A stretch of DNA of 64,000 nt. Source: Kalaharituber pfeilii. Lineage: Eukaryota > Ascomycota > Pezizomycetes > Pezizales > Pezizaceae. The translations under genes were made by a program, and so were the position numbers. The stretch's first letter is position 1; every line of letters begins with the position of its first letter. Below the pieces are notes generated by a model. It searched no databases and was not told the origin of the DNA. It saw only the letters and a program-made list of their open reading frames with translations. Positions 1-10,278 of the stretch are shown here, one piece after another. The stretch lies in the NCBI GenBank assembly GCA_015179045.1, contig WHUZ01000067.1, positions 62,001 to 126,000 on the forward strand. Direction: 5' to 3'.

Positions 1-251
1 TGCGCAAACGACAGCCAGGAACCCTCACCACAAGCTGACAGCTCAAAATAGGGCGTGGTACCGTAGAAAAGAGCATGAAAATTGGAAGCGAAATCTATAC
101 CAAGCTCATAGAACACTCCATCTGCTGCAGCACCTTGGACACATTCCACACCGAGATCTATACAATCATCCCGGGAACACATTATTCACTCTACCAGTCC
201 CCAACACAACGCAGAATCTCTTGTCTGAGGGTAATGAAGATGACATCTGGG

Positions 252-360
252 CGGGATGACTCGGGACAGGTACTTTTTACCTGTCCGCTCAGGGACAGGT
301 AGTTCCTTGTACGGTAAGCGGATCGCCAGTGGCGTGCGCTAATATGCAGGGTTTTCAAGG
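252..360. repeat. left arm of a 5 kb-spaced inverted repeat
   Basis: Positions 293-360 are the reverse complement of 5557-5624 with about one mismatch; the match resumes further out around the motif GGGATGACTC. The left arm also carries a short extra segment bounded by repeats of GGGACAGGT. The two arms face each other and enclose the Copia element and an ORF1-only LINE. They may be the terminal inverted repeats of a DNA transposon that was later filled with other elements, but no intact transposase is visible between them and no TA duplication is evident. Seen: the inverted repeat. Inferred: its origin. Confidence 0.7.
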
Positions 361-763
361 ATTACGATTCAGAGGTACCTAGGCTAAGATATTATGTACT
401 CGAGCACAATACCTGAACAACTAAATAGGTGCAGTGGAAGATACATGGGACCTTGATGCAACAAGAATAACATCCTGCGTAGCTTGCGTATCCTCAAGCT
501 CAACTACACCTAAGGAGCCTTCCATATGGCACTTTCTAGTATTTCTTGCAGCAGCTGTTCATTCAGCCAACTCAGCAGAAGTCATAGCATGCGCTTTAGC
601 TTTTCCCTTGATCTTTTTCTGACGAAATTAATTTAAAGCTAGTTGTACAAATTGCTGGATAATTGGCTGAGTACCATGACTAACAGGTGTGCTAGTAAAC
701 ATTCGTTGCATGTGGCTGGTATGAGTATGCTCCAAACATGCAAAAATCTTTGCCTGCTCACCA

Positions 764-817
764 TTTTTTTTTTTTCATATTTTTTGATCGCTTGCTGCCC
801 ATGGGGCTATGGCGATG
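764..817 (-). mobile_element. family A ultra-short LINE-tail insertion
   Basis: A T-tract is followed by a diverged copy of the family A core, read on the minus strand as a CGCCATAGCCC-like arm, an imperfect GGGC arm and an A-tail. It abuts the 3' LTR of the Copia element almost directly. No clear target-site duplication is visible, so this copy is less certain than the others. Confidence 0.5.
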
Positions 818-823
818 CCTTCT

Positions 824-927
824 TCAAGAAGTCACGCTTTCGAGCGGAGAGAATTGATTAATTCATTACCGAAGAAGTCTCCAGTATGCACAGGACCCGT
901 GACTTATATGTCCTTCACAGCGACCTT
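824..927 (-). repeat. 3' LTR of Copia element
   Basis: This 104-bp stretch is identical to 3952-4055 and in the same orientation, so the two are the long terminal repeats of one element. The coding sequence of the polyprotein runs straight into this LTR on the minus strand, which means the region between the start of reverse transcriptase and the 3' LTR has been lost. The identity of the two LTRs implies recent insertion. Confidence 0.85.
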
Positions 928-3703
928 GCTTTATACCTCTTGGGTTTGTGGGATCTAGCTCTGACTTGATTCGGAGTACTACCTTTGTATCTACTGTTGT
1001 GGCTCCTGCTGGTACCTGATCTACCCACTCAAAAACTTGGTATTTCTCTAGCTGCTTAAGCTCTCGCTGAAGTGCGTCCTGCCAGTGATTTGCCTCCGGA
1101 CTCTGTAGTGCCTCTTGAATAGTCAGACACGCTTCTGTTACATAGGTGGAGGGGTCCGAGGGGTCAAATCGTTTGATTGGTTTTGGGACTCTGGTCGGCC
1201 TCTCATCACTTATAGATTTTGACGCTTGGAACTCTTGTTGTAGCTGGAATTCTGCCGCTCGTTGTCTTGCTGCTTCCGGGAAGGTATCACCATACTTTTG
1301 CCACCAAGGTTCTGATTGCTCTGGCAAATTCATAGGTTGGCTTGATGATGGTGGTGGTGGTAGTCTCAACTGAGTCACCGGTTTCGCCGTACTTCTCGCT
1401 ACCCCGGTTGTTGATTCTTGAGAGACCTGCTTTGCCGGTGTTTGAGGGAACTGACCTGGCATAGTTGCCGAATCAATAGGTATTTGGACTGGTTTGGGTA
1501 CTGAAAGTTCGATTGAAGGGTCTATTAGAGATGTTACTTGTGATTCTTTTCGGGGTTTAGGATTCTTAGCCAGGGTAACTCGTCTATCTGGTAAAATGAC
1601 TTTGTATACCCCATATGTTGGTGTAAATCCTACTATCCGTGCCACCATTGCCTTATCACCTAGTTTGTTGTCTGTGTATGTATGGGCGAACACTTTCTCT
1701 CCAAACGGTCTGAACTGCTGTCTTTGCGCCTGAATATTGATACCAGGTACTGCGACCTCAAGTGGCGACTTGCCTTTCAATGACCGGTGCGGAATTCTAT
1801 TCTTGACAAAAACCGAGTACTCCAAGGCTAGATTCCATGTATTCTTAGGCATTCCACTCCCATGCAAATTGGTCCTGACTAAGTCCATAAGTGTTCTGTT
1901 CAGTCTTTCAGCTACAGCGTTTGTCTCACTGTGATAGGGAACTGTGGGGTGGCTGATAATGCCTTGCTGTTCAAGCCATTGAAGGAAAGTTTTCGACTTG
2001 AACTCTCCTCCATGATCTGTCCTCAAGGCCCTTATTGGTTTCCCAGTCATGGTAGTGAATTGTTGAATCATCAACTGAAGTGTTTCAGCAGCAACTCCTT
2101 TGTTTGGAATCGATTTGGCGATGCACAGTCGAGAATAATCATCAATAAGGGTGACGAAGTACCGACAGTTATTGAGGCTCTGAATCGGAAGTGGTCCACA
2201 AACATCTGAATGAATAAGTTCACCTATAGATGTCGTTCTGATCGACTCCTGGGCAGGGGATGGAGGCTTGCTCATCTTTCCTTTCATGCAGGCTTCGCAT
2301 TGTAGTTGGGAAGTGTGGAGAGATGATGGAGCTTCTTGAATGTTCTTGAAAGCGGATAGGGGGAGATGGCCGTACCTTTCATGCCATTCACTCATACTTG
2401 CATGTGCTTCTTCTACCTTATTCTCGAACATGTATAGATTTCCTTCCTTCCTAAGCTTGCATTCTATGCCTTTAAGAGATATTTTCCTGCCAGCTTTTCC
2501 TATGTGCATTTCTGCCCCCTCGTTTTCAAGTACCCCTAAGCTCACAAGTCTCCGTGATAACTCTGGCACAACAAACACATTATTTAGCCAAAGTCCGGCC
2601 ACTGATACTGTCCCAATATGAGATGAGTACATCCTAGTTCCTGCTGAGCTTTTAATAGGCTCTATATGAGGTTGCGCATCAATGAGGTCTTCTAGGTAGG
2701 GCGTCATATGTTGAGAACATGCTGAATCGAGAGCCCATGCAGCTTCGGAGGTGGTAGTTACAGTAGTACTGGCTTCGGTATTAAAGGCAAAGTTTAGCCA
2801 TTCTGTAGTGTTCGTTTCGGTACTAGTTGATTCAGTTGTATTTGCTTGCTTGGAAGTTCGGTTTTGCTCTCTCTTCTTGGTTCGACACTCTGATTCGGTA
2901 TGCGATGTGCCTGGGAAGCCTCGAGCCTTACAAAATCCACATGGTATCCTGGTAGTGACAAAGGCAGCTGCCGGTTCAGGTTCATCCTTAGAGTTGTGCT
3001 TTTTGCTAGTAGGTCGCGAAATTTCCTTGAGTCTGAGAACCACATTCGAATATGTTGGTACGTCTTCCTTGGTTGTAATATTGTCGATAATATTGATATA
3101 GGGTTGAATTTTAGGAAGAGTGTTGAGTAATGCGGTCGCCTTCCAGGAATCAGTGATTATGAAGTTCTTAATTCCAGCTGCTAGCGATGTAGTGCCAGCG
3201 GTGACACTGGCGACACTGGTAGCTAACTTAAGCCAATGGGATTCGAAGGCCATGATATGGTCAGTAATCGTCAATTTTCGATCATCAAACCGTAATTGTA
3301 CCACATTAAAAAACAGAGCAGCGAGATGGGTTCTAGTTCTTCCTTCGTAAGTTTCTTTGAGGATCTTCCAAGCTTCCGCTGCTGTTGATGCTCCTCTTAT
3401 CATTAGTTGTGGCTCTTCTTCACAGCTTTCCATAATATAGTCTAGTGCTTTATCGCTTTTATCCTGCCATAAAGCGAGATCTGTTGAGTTGGAGGGTGGT
3501 TCGATTTCGTTTCCAGTTACTATTTGAAGCAGCTTCTGTCTCCGAAGCTGGCGCGTGGCCTCAATGGCCCACGCAGGATAGTTATCTTCATTTGACAACT
3601 TTTTGGAGATGCGAGGGGTGATTTTCAGTACTTCGGAAATGTCGAGAGTTGACGTGGATTTCGCTATAGAGAAAGAAGAGGAGGAGGCGCCTTCTGACGA
3701 CAT
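866..3703 (-). pseudogene. Ty1/Copia gag-protease-integrase polyprotein, RT/RNase H deleted
   Basis: About 945 residues from the first ATG. The Gag part (about 1-290) ends in a CCHC-like knuckle near residues 260-278. The protease has the DSACSQHM motif near residue 331. A pre-integrase HHCC zinc site follows (WHERYGH, then CEAC, about 446-477). The integrase core has D505, D568 and E604, the last two separated by the canonical 35 residues. Reverse transcriptase is only started (ANHWQDALQRELKQLEKYQV onward, about 50 residues) before the frame enters the 3' LTR and stops. No premature stop interrupts Gag to integrase. The copy could supply Gag and integrase but not reverse transcription, so it would be non-autonomous. 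The deletion junction lies exactly at the LTR edge, as expected from template switching or recombination. Positions are counted from the TTG five codons upstream. Confidence 0.92.
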
Positions 3704-3719
3704 AGTGGTAAGCAGCAAA

Positions 3720-3910
3720 TGATGAGCTTGACGAGTAATGGGCTCCGATGAGCGACGATTGATGAGTGACGATGAGCGACGAGTGATAAGCTCCGATGAG
3801 CGACGAGTGACAAGCTCCGATGAGCGACGAGTGATAGGCTCCGATGAGCGACGAGTGATAGGCTCCGATGAGCGACGAGTGATATGCTCCGATGAGCGAC
3901 GAGTGATAAA
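3720..3910. repeat. 24-bp tandem repeat in Copia leader
   Basis: About seven imperfect copies of a unit containing GATGAGCGACGAGTGATA and GCTCC lie between the primer-binding site and the gag ATG. The repeats belong to the untranslated leader of the element and would be transcribed in its RNA. Confidence 0.85.
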
Positions 3911-3937
3911 TAGGTAACGTGTTTGGCTAGTGAAGCT

Positions 3938-3951
3938 CCGGGCTCATAACC
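3938..3951 (-). other. primer-binding site complementary to initiator tRNA-Met anticodon arm
   Basis: Directly inside the 5' LTR the plus strand reads CCGGGCTCATAACC, which matches the anticodon stem-loop of initiator tRNA-Met (CAU anticodon). The element RNA would therefore pair with an internal tRNA fragment. Half-tRNA-iMet priming is known for Drosophila copia and relatives; its use here is inferred from sequence and position. Confidence 0.7.
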
Positions 3952-4055
3952 TCAAGAAGTCACGCTTTCGAGCGGAGAGAATTGATTAATTCATTACCGA
4001 AGAAGTCTCCAGTATGCACAGGACCCGTGACTTATATGTCCTTCACAGCGACCTT
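3952..4055 (-). repeat. 5' LTR of Copia element
   Basis: Identical to 824-927. At 104 bp it is short for a Copia LTR. Whether the LTR extends a few bases further (to a TG start) cannot be told because the 3' copy is joined to coding sequence there. No convincing 5-bp target-site duplication was found around the two LTRs. Confidence 0.85.
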
Positions 4056-4110
4056 CACAATTGCCACAGTAAAAACTTTTCACACGCCACAGTCAACCAT
4101 CAGTCAACCC

Positions 4111-4210
4111 GCCGGCCTATAATTCCTCCCGCCGGCCTATAATTCCTCCCGCCGGCCTATAATTCCTCCCGCCGGCCTATAATTCCTCCCGCCGGCCTAT
4201 AATTCCTCCG
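4111..4210. repeat. five perfect 20-bp tandem units
   Basis: The unit GCCGGCCTATAATTCCTCCC is repeated five times at 4111, 4131, 4151, 4171 and 4191; only the last base of the final unit differs. The near-identity suggests recent expansion. No coding function is apparent. Confidence 0.97.
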
Positions 4211-4329
4211 TGTCGGTGCTAGGATTACACCGTCGGTTCAACACTTCTCACCAGTAAGGGTGCCATATAACTGTTCTTGGTCATATAATGATCATAGAAG
4301 GAGATGTCAGCCTTGATTAGTATATTGTT

Positions 4330-4904
4330 CTTTTTTTTTTTTTTTATCAATACTCGCGTGCCGCCCTATGGGCTATGGCGAGGGTCTTTATTAAAGTAAA
4401 GGAAAAATAAAATGTAGCTACATGAAACCCACGACTCTCACTGGTATTATGGGTGGATGATCCAAGCCGATGCAGGGGGACGTCCTTTGCCTATTTCCGT
4501 CCTCTGTCTGACTCGTACCGGCAGGCTCTCAACAATCTTCCTCCTAATCTCACCCGGTCTACTTCCGTTGTGTCCTCCAGGTATACAACTACCGAACTTG
4601 TCTTTTTCCCTTCCTCCCTCAGTATCGTCTTGTTCCTCAGCCATCTGATCCCCGTAATCTTTCCTATATCTTTATTGTCTGCTTCCATCCATCTCCGGAC
4701 ATTCCTGAGGTCCTTCCTCAGGGCTATCCCATGTACTACGATGCCTTCTTTGGGAGTGGTGGTACCGGGGTTGGATGGGTGTGTCAGGGAGTATATTGGT
4801 CTTGTGGCCGCTATTGAGGTATTGTAATAGGTAGATCTGTAGGTACTTCTCTGTCGGTCATTGTCTATTTTATGGGTGCTATTGGGCCTTTGATTTGCCA
4901 GCAT
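4330..4904 (-). mobile_element. ORF1-only (half-LINE) non-LTR element
   Basis: Read on the minus strand, an open frame (4491-4904) encodes the C-terminal part of a Tad1-like LINE ORF1 with the motifs GIVVHGIALRKDLRNVRRW, IRWLRNKT, KKTSSVVVYLE and DRVRLGGRLLRACRYESDR. The frame stops soon after DRGRK, without the zinc knuckles usual for ORF1, and about 110 bp later comes the conserved family A LINE 3' end and an A-tail (T-tract 4330-4345 on plus). No endonuclease, RT or RNase H lies between. Copies at 32145 and 36950 have the same layout, so the deletion is a family trait. The 5' limit is not certain. Confidence 0.75.
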
Positions 4905-5556
4905 GGATGGAGAAGCTAAAGAGGAATCGTTGATATTTATAAACTACAACTATAAATCCAGTAACTAATGCCTAGTCTTGAAAATAATATAATACATCAT
5001 TAAAAGTATACTGCTCTTTAGTAATTGGAGTACTTCAATGAAGTACAGAAATATCATATCTATCACCCATATTGCCTATTTAGGTATAAAAGGATATGCA
5101 TAGGGGATAGGTATTGCTAAGCAGAATAAGACCGAGATGATAGGTAATGTTAAATGTTAGGTAATGCTGAGTGAGAGTGGGCATGGTAAGCTATTGAATA
5201 AGTAGAAAATATATGCTAGAATAGTTTTCAAGAGCCTTATATACTATTAAAGCTCTTCAGCCAAGTATTTACAAAATTGCAGTAACAGCTTTTTTTTATT
5301 ATTCGGCCATTTAGGACGCAGCAACGACACAAGTACATAATAAATGGTCTGTATTACTGGTAGACCTAATGGATGTATGGTCAACTTCGGAGGTAGTGGC
5401 AGCTGGCTTTGTTGAAAGACCACGCGTCCTGGCTATCAAGTGGTAATTGGTAAATGATTCCGCGACAGCGGAGGCGAAAGAGAAAAGCTGTGAGTGGGTA
5501 GCAACCATATCTTCGATATACATGAAGTTGTACTCGGGTACATGCGAGCTCACCAC
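4905..5556. other. AT-rich interval without a supported gene
   Basis: Mostly AT-rich sequence. A minus-strand open frame of about 80 codons (5311-5556) has no recognisable motif and I do not call it. The right arm of the 252-360 inverted repeat begins at 5557. Confidence 0.5.
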
Positions 5557-5716
5557 CCTTGAAAACTCTGCATATTAGCGCACGCCACTGGCGATCCGCT
5601 TACCGTACAAGGAACTACCTGTCCGGAGTTTTTTTTTTTTTTTTTTTAATTTCACGTGACCCCGCTTGTAGCTGTTCGCCATGGCAGGGCACCTGTCCGG
5701 AGTCATCCCGACATCT
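5557..5716. repeat. right arm of the 5 kb-spaced inverted repeat
   Basis: Positions 5557-5624 are the reverse complement of 293-360. The arm is split by a family B mini-insertion (5630-5690); after removing it the match to the left arm continues through CCGGAGTCATCCC. This dates the insertion after formation of the inverted repeat. Confidence 0.7.
5630..5690 (-). mobile_element. family B ultra-short A-tailed insertion
   Basis: Sixty-one bases bounded by a perfect 13-bp duplication ACCTGTCCGGAGT (5617-5629 and 5691-5703). On the minus strand the insert starts at CCCTGCCATGGCGAACAG, has the closing arm GCGGGG, then TCACGTGA and an A-tail of about 20. The arms CCCTGC and GCGGGG can pair. Confidence 0.9.
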
Positions 5717-6280
5717 GGGCAGGAGTGGTAATTGACTTTGTGATGGCGCAGTTGGGTATATGTCTCGAGATCGATCTCTGCTCTATGCATGATTCGAGCA
5801 TGAAGGGTTAATCTCCGCCTGGATTGAGGGCGCGACAGATGTAGTGGATGCGGGTGCTATACCAGGACATGGCTTAGTCAGAAACGAAGTACGATCTCAA
5901 GTGCGGGCAGAAAAGGATTTGTGAGAGCCAGATCCTTGATACAAGTGTGGGTCAAAATGGATTATGAAGCTACCACACGAGCTGCTTGGTATGCCGTTGT
6001 GGTGGTAACCACAGTACTGATGGAAACAATAAGGCAAAATGCGGCCCGGACCGGCCCTCATTGGTAAGGCCATTTGATGATACATGTATAGGATCAGGAC
6101 GCGAGTTACATCTAAGAAGCGAGATGTGAATGTACAGGCTCAGTTGGAAGGTGAAAGTGGTCTATAAATTGATGTAGATAGGACTGTATGGGCATACAAG
6201 CAAGCAGCAGTACACAGAGCACGGTCAATGATGTACAGCTCACAGCCATAGGCGAAGCATTAGACCGTCAAGAGGGAGAG

Positions 6281-6342
6281 TTTTTTTTTGTTTTTTTTAA
6301 ATATCACGTGACCCCGCTTGTAGCTGTTCGCCATGGCAGGCG
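6281..6342 (-). mobile_element. family B mini-insertion inside LINE RNase H
   Basis: Flanked by the 10-bp duplication AGAGGGAGAG (6271-6280, 6343-6352). Insert plus one duplication is 72 bp, so the RNase H reading frame stays open and gains 24 codons between RQEGE and the catalytic VTDSK segment. Confidence 0.9.
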
Positions 6343-6692
6343 AGAGGGAGAGCTACTGATGGTCACGGACTCCAAGGTGGCCATCACCAAGCTTCAGAAA
6401 ATAGCACAGGGAGACCCCACACACGAAGGCGCCGCACAATTGGTCAGGGAGAAATGGGAGGTGAGAGCCCAAAAAGGCGACCTCGACGTGGCAATAATAT
6501 GGGTGAAAAGCCACAAAGGGGTCAAGGGAAACGCGGAAGCAGACAGAGCGGCAAAGATAGGGACACACCTCCAATATCAGTGACGAAATCATCGCCGAAG
6601 CGGGGATACGACAACCATCAAGAACCTGGAGAGCCACGGAGAGGAATCGACTGGAACTCAGCTACAGACCACTAACAAGGCTGAGGCGAAGA

Positions 6693-6747
6693 TTTTTTTT
6701 TTTTTTAATTTCATTACTCGCATGCCGCCCTATGGGCTATGGCGAGG
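6693..6747 (-). mobile_element. family A mini-insertion inside LINE
   Basis: A 55-bp insert flanked by a perfect 14-bp duplication GGCTGAGGCGAAGA (6679-6692, 6748-6761). It is the 3'-terminal hairpin of the same LINE family inserted in reverse orientation into a LINE copy. Its 5' boundary is CCTCGCCATAGCCC, the base of the hairpin. Confidence 0.93.
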
Positions 6748-7198
6748 GGCTGAGGCGAAGAGTATCAACACTAGCAGGCATACTGGGGGGCAGGGGCTGA
6801 GAAAGTGGCAACATACAATTGGCAAAGTAGATAGCCCGGAATGTCGATAGTGCGGAGAAGAGGAGGAATCCACCACACACGTGCTCAACAGGTGCAGGAT
6901 ATGGAAAAGAAAATGGCCAGGAGGGATGACAGACCTAATTGAACCACCCAAGAGCAAGGACAAGGACCCTTTGGTAGATATACTAGAATGGGCGGAACTA
7001 TAGCTATCATTTATTATTTATTTTCCCTACTACTGACTTTATTTTTCTCTTATATCACTGATCATGGGTGACGGAGATCAGTTCCTCATTTTTTTCCTTT
7101 TCTTCCATATGTACCTAATCTCGCCATAGCCCCTAGGGTGGCACGTGAGTAATGATTAAAAAAAAAAAGAAAAAAAAAAGAAAAAAAAGCAAGCAGCA

Positions 7199-8589
7199 AC
7201 AGACATAGATACGCAGGTATAGATCTGACAGACCAGAAATCGCAGACAACATGACAGGCCACACATGATCCTTTCCTTGACATTTGACTATTGAGACCGC
7301 CCTTGAGACTCCGTTCCGCCAGCTCATACCAGTACCCGTGCAAAACAGTGGATGCTATTGAACCGTCATCACACCGTCTCATGCGCTGCTGGACGAGGCT
7401 TCCTAGCGGCGTGTTGGGCATACCATTTAGATGCTGTTTTGCTACTACATTGTCACTCAAGCTCGTTCTACTACATCTCATGCCATAAGGAACCTGTTGT
7501 CTGTCATATCATCCTGCCACATCTTGTGCCATTGAGAGAGACCTATAGATATACAGAAGAACCCCTCCTATTGGATATCGTCGGGGACGGGCCTTTCCAA
7601 TATCGCCTCATATCCAGTAAGAGAGGTTTATTAAGCGGAGAGTCTATCTACATACAAATAGTGTCAATACATGAATAGAGATGAATCAATGATCATGTAC
7701 AGGGTAGATAAATGACTCAAGAATCAGTCAAGCCTGAGATCCCACTCCAGCTGTGAAGTAGTTGATGATTGTAGCTTGACCAGCAGAGCGGGTAATTTTG
7801 AAGGAAAACTATGTCCCTTTTTGTTTTTTAAATATCACATAACCCCGCTTATCGCTACTCGCTATCGCTGGGCTGCCATTTGTCCTTCCAATCGGTGTAG
7901 TGAACTTGTTAGTGCTACGACGTAGTAGTGAAGAGGAGCGTGAGCTTGGAGCCATGGTTGCCAGTGTACAAGTCAATAAAACTAAACGATAATGGATATT
8001 CTTCACGTTATAGCTGGAATTAAAGGCCTATATACCACGTGTTTTACCCGAGTAGCATCATATACTAAGCATTAGTTTATGGCGCTATCCAGTATGACAG
8101 GGACAAATTGCTAGTAATATCCCTTTCTGGGCTACCTGAACAGGCTATCCATCCAATAACCCCAAAGATCCAATACGCTCCATAGTCTCAAACTCGGGAG
8201 AGGACCCCGTATCCGATAGGCGAAAAACATATAAGGAATGTGTATTTAACATCGCCAGAGCCGGCACGCGATTGATGGAAAAAAAAAAAATTCGGTAGGC
8301 GGATTTTGCAACGTTGGGTAGAGCAATTTAGGTAATTACTAATCACCGTTGCTGTACGGAGCGACGAATTGTTTGTGGCTGGTGTAGCAGGCAAAGTTCG
8401 ATTCAATAACCGAACTTTGCTGGTTAACTTCCCCACCCGGAAAATTTTATTCTCAACACCAGGATTTGTCACTTGGGAAGGCTAGTATATCTTCTCAAGA
8501 CCCCTCTTAATCATCCGAGAGTCTTATTCCTCTGAACTGTCCACACGGATGGTTACTCTATTGAGCCAATCTTCATCACCCTCTGAAGC
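7199..8589. other. interval without a supported gene; degraded mini-insertions
   Basis: No convincing coding sequence. A family B-like tail lies at about 7815-7875 on the minus strand (T-rich tract, ATCACATAACCCCGCTT), and a family A-like remnant with an internal deletion lies at 8262-8292 on the plus strand (GGCACGCGATTGATGG followed by an A-run). Neither has clear target-site duplications. Confidence 0.5.
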
Positions 8590-8654
8590 GCTTTGCCCTG
8601 CCATGGCGAACAGCTACAAGCGGGGTCACGTGAAAAAAAAAAAAAAAAAAAAAA
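8590..8654 (+). mobile_element. family B ultra-short A-tailed insertion
   Basis: Flanked by ATCACCCTCTGAAGC (8575-8589 and 8655-8669), a 15-bp duplication. A few bases of filler resembling the downstream flank (GCTTTG) precede the canonical start CCCTGCCATGGCGAACAG; the element ends TCACGTGA followed by about 23 A. Confidence 0.9.
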
Positions 8655-9117
8655 ATCACCCTCTGAAGCTTTGCACACTTGATTAAAAAAGCAAGAAAGA
8701 AAATTCATTTGGCCCATTGATGTGTTAAGAATTAAGCAGAACATCAGCGTGGGCAAAAAACGAAATCTTTGGGAGACGATGAGATTCTCAGCAGAGATGT
8801 GGCGGAATGCAGAATAATAGCTGCAAAAGTAGCCTCAAAAGCGCTGCAAAATCTAAGCATGTTTCTTGGTTAAAGTATCATTACTAATGCTATTTTTGAA
8901 GTTAACCGATTAACTTTACTCGGAACATTGCAAAATCCGCCTAATACCGGCTACTTATATCCAATAAGCGAGGATCCATTATGAGAGGTTCTTCTGTATT
9001 GTCAACAAATACTTTTTCAATCAATATTGCGCTATGCCTTACCACTGAGGGGATCTATCGTACCTCGTTGTATGACCAGTTAGTCGACTGAGATATTGCC
9101 TGCATTCAGGTGTGGGG

Positions 9118-9161
<44 letters not shown>

Positions 9162-9238
9162 ATAGTACTCGCATGCCGCCCTGTGGGCTATGGCGGGGTG
9201 TAGTTACATGGCGAGAAAATAAGAAATTAGGAAATTGA
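9118..9238 (-). mobile_element. family A insertion with longer 5' part
   Basis: A T-tract of roughly 38 is followed by the family A hairpin and then about 45 bp more of LINE 3' UTR (a GTAGTTACAT segment also seen at 32198 and 62842). It is flanked by AGGTGTGGGG (9108-9117, 9239-9248). It shows that 5' truncation is not always at the hairpin base. Confidence 0.85.
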
Positions 9239-9828
9239 AGGTGTGGGGGAGGGTGCCAAGGTGCCCAGCGTTACCAGTATGCACATCGTTACCTACCGGT
9301 ATGATACAGTGATGGTACTAAATAATTGGCTCGAAGATGCAGGGGTGCATATGATGCTTGCAGGGTGCGTTACGCTTCGTTATACACCTGGAGCATGATA
9401 CCAAAATCTGACTACAGCATTGTTAATTTGTAATAGCATTCCTTTCATGTCCCCGGAATCTTGTAATATTGTGAAACATACAGTCCCTACTCGATCACGA
9501 TCAAATATTCGAGTACTTTGAATTAATAGAGAGTACAGAATGTTTCTCTCTTGCAGTTTTGCATTTTGGAGACTGGCAGCAATTGCTTGCCTCAACTTTG
9601 GTCCACAGCAAGCTGCAATTCTATGATGGCTTTCTCTTGGCGCTGGTGAAGACGGACGCACGCACATGTCAACAAGTCTAACCCGTGTATTGTGTTGCAA
9701 CTCACAGCGAATAGGTTACTCTTCACATTAGTAAATTGGAAGTGGATGGAATTTGAGTTGTGCACTCTGCATATAATAAAATCTGCACACCGCCTCAGCT
9801 GCATGCTGAGGTGTCTCGACCCATGCAG

Positions 9829-10278
9829 TTAGCGAATTGTTTTTTGACTCTCGGAGTACGCATTCCAGTGATCTTCACTCAGCCGTGAAGTCATTAATTG
9901 TTGAACCAGCGGATGAAGATCAGTACCATTGAGACCTGCTCCTGCGCAGCGGGCAGCAACTGATCCCTTGAATTGACCATGGGGTACTCGGCTTTGCATG
10001 TTGGCGACATGCCAGGACACAACTACTGTGTGCCTTCTTCTTCCTACAACCTGCACTGGGAAAGTGTCATCCTGAGTCAACTTAGGAGACATGAGCCAAA
10101 AGGGCGCACGTGGGGGATGAGAGATATCGCATGCCCAGTCCCACAACTGCTCAGGATCAACTGCGGGTAACCATCGAGAGGCTGCAGAAAGCACTTGCAG
10201 GGGTGAAGTGCCTATCGTGATTACTCCGTTTTTGTTATAGTATCCGCGATTCATCATTCCTCCAGGGCATGTAGTCAA
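9829..10278 (-). CDS. possible small multi-exon gene, unrecognised
   Basis: A 149-codon frame on the minus strand ends at 9829. It has no ATG at its 5' end, but the reading extends upstream across a plausible intron (branch TTCTAAC, acceptor TGCGTAG, donor GTGTGTC near 10365) into an in-frame exon beginning MSHICMSTITPIAKH, and perhaps across a second intron (GTAAGATTTG to GCGCAG) to about 10530. The protein is Trp- and Pro-containing (SRWLPAVDPEQLWDWACDI), with no family I recognise. Two consecutive introns keeping frame argue for a real gene; the lack of any homology cue argues for caution. Confidence 0.35.
   Translation of the reverse strand: MTTCPGGMMNRGYYNKNGVITIGTSPLQVLSAASRWLPAVDPEQLWDWACDISHPPRAPFWLMSPKLTQDDTFPVQVVGRRRHTVVVSWHVANMQSRVPHGQFKGSVAARCAGAGLNGTDLHPLVQQLMTSRLSEDHWNAYSESQKTIR

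Larger units (their letters stand above)
6210..7186 (+). pseudogene. 5'-truncated Tad1-like LINE: RNase H to 3' end
   Basis: The copy is bounded by a 12-bp duplication AAGCAAGCAGCA (6198-6209 and 7187-7198), typical of target-primed reverse transcription. It starts inside RNase H: VNDVQLTAIGEALDR, then VTDSKVAITKLQKI (catalytic Asp) and IIWVKSHKGVKGNAEAD. The frame closes at 6583 and later remnants include a C-terminal zinc motif CGEEEESTTHVLNRC and the tail DPLVDILEWAEL. About 180 bp of 3' UTR follows, ending in the family A sequence CTCGCCATAGCCC and an A-rich tail from 7158. Two mini-insertions sit inside (6281-6342, 6693-6747). This copy shows that family A is the LINE's own 3' end. Confidence 0.88.

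Noticed and set aside
3720..3910. Regular short repeats suggestive of a CRISPR array
   Set aside because: Units are contiguous with no unique spacers, they lie in a retroelement leader, and the genome is eukaryotic.
5311..5556. Minus-strand frame of 81 codons
   Set aside because: No motif, lies in the transposon nest, and touches the inverted-repeat arm.
8553..8756. Short frames with Phe- or Lys-runs
   Set aside because: The runs are translations of the A/T tails of mini-insertions.
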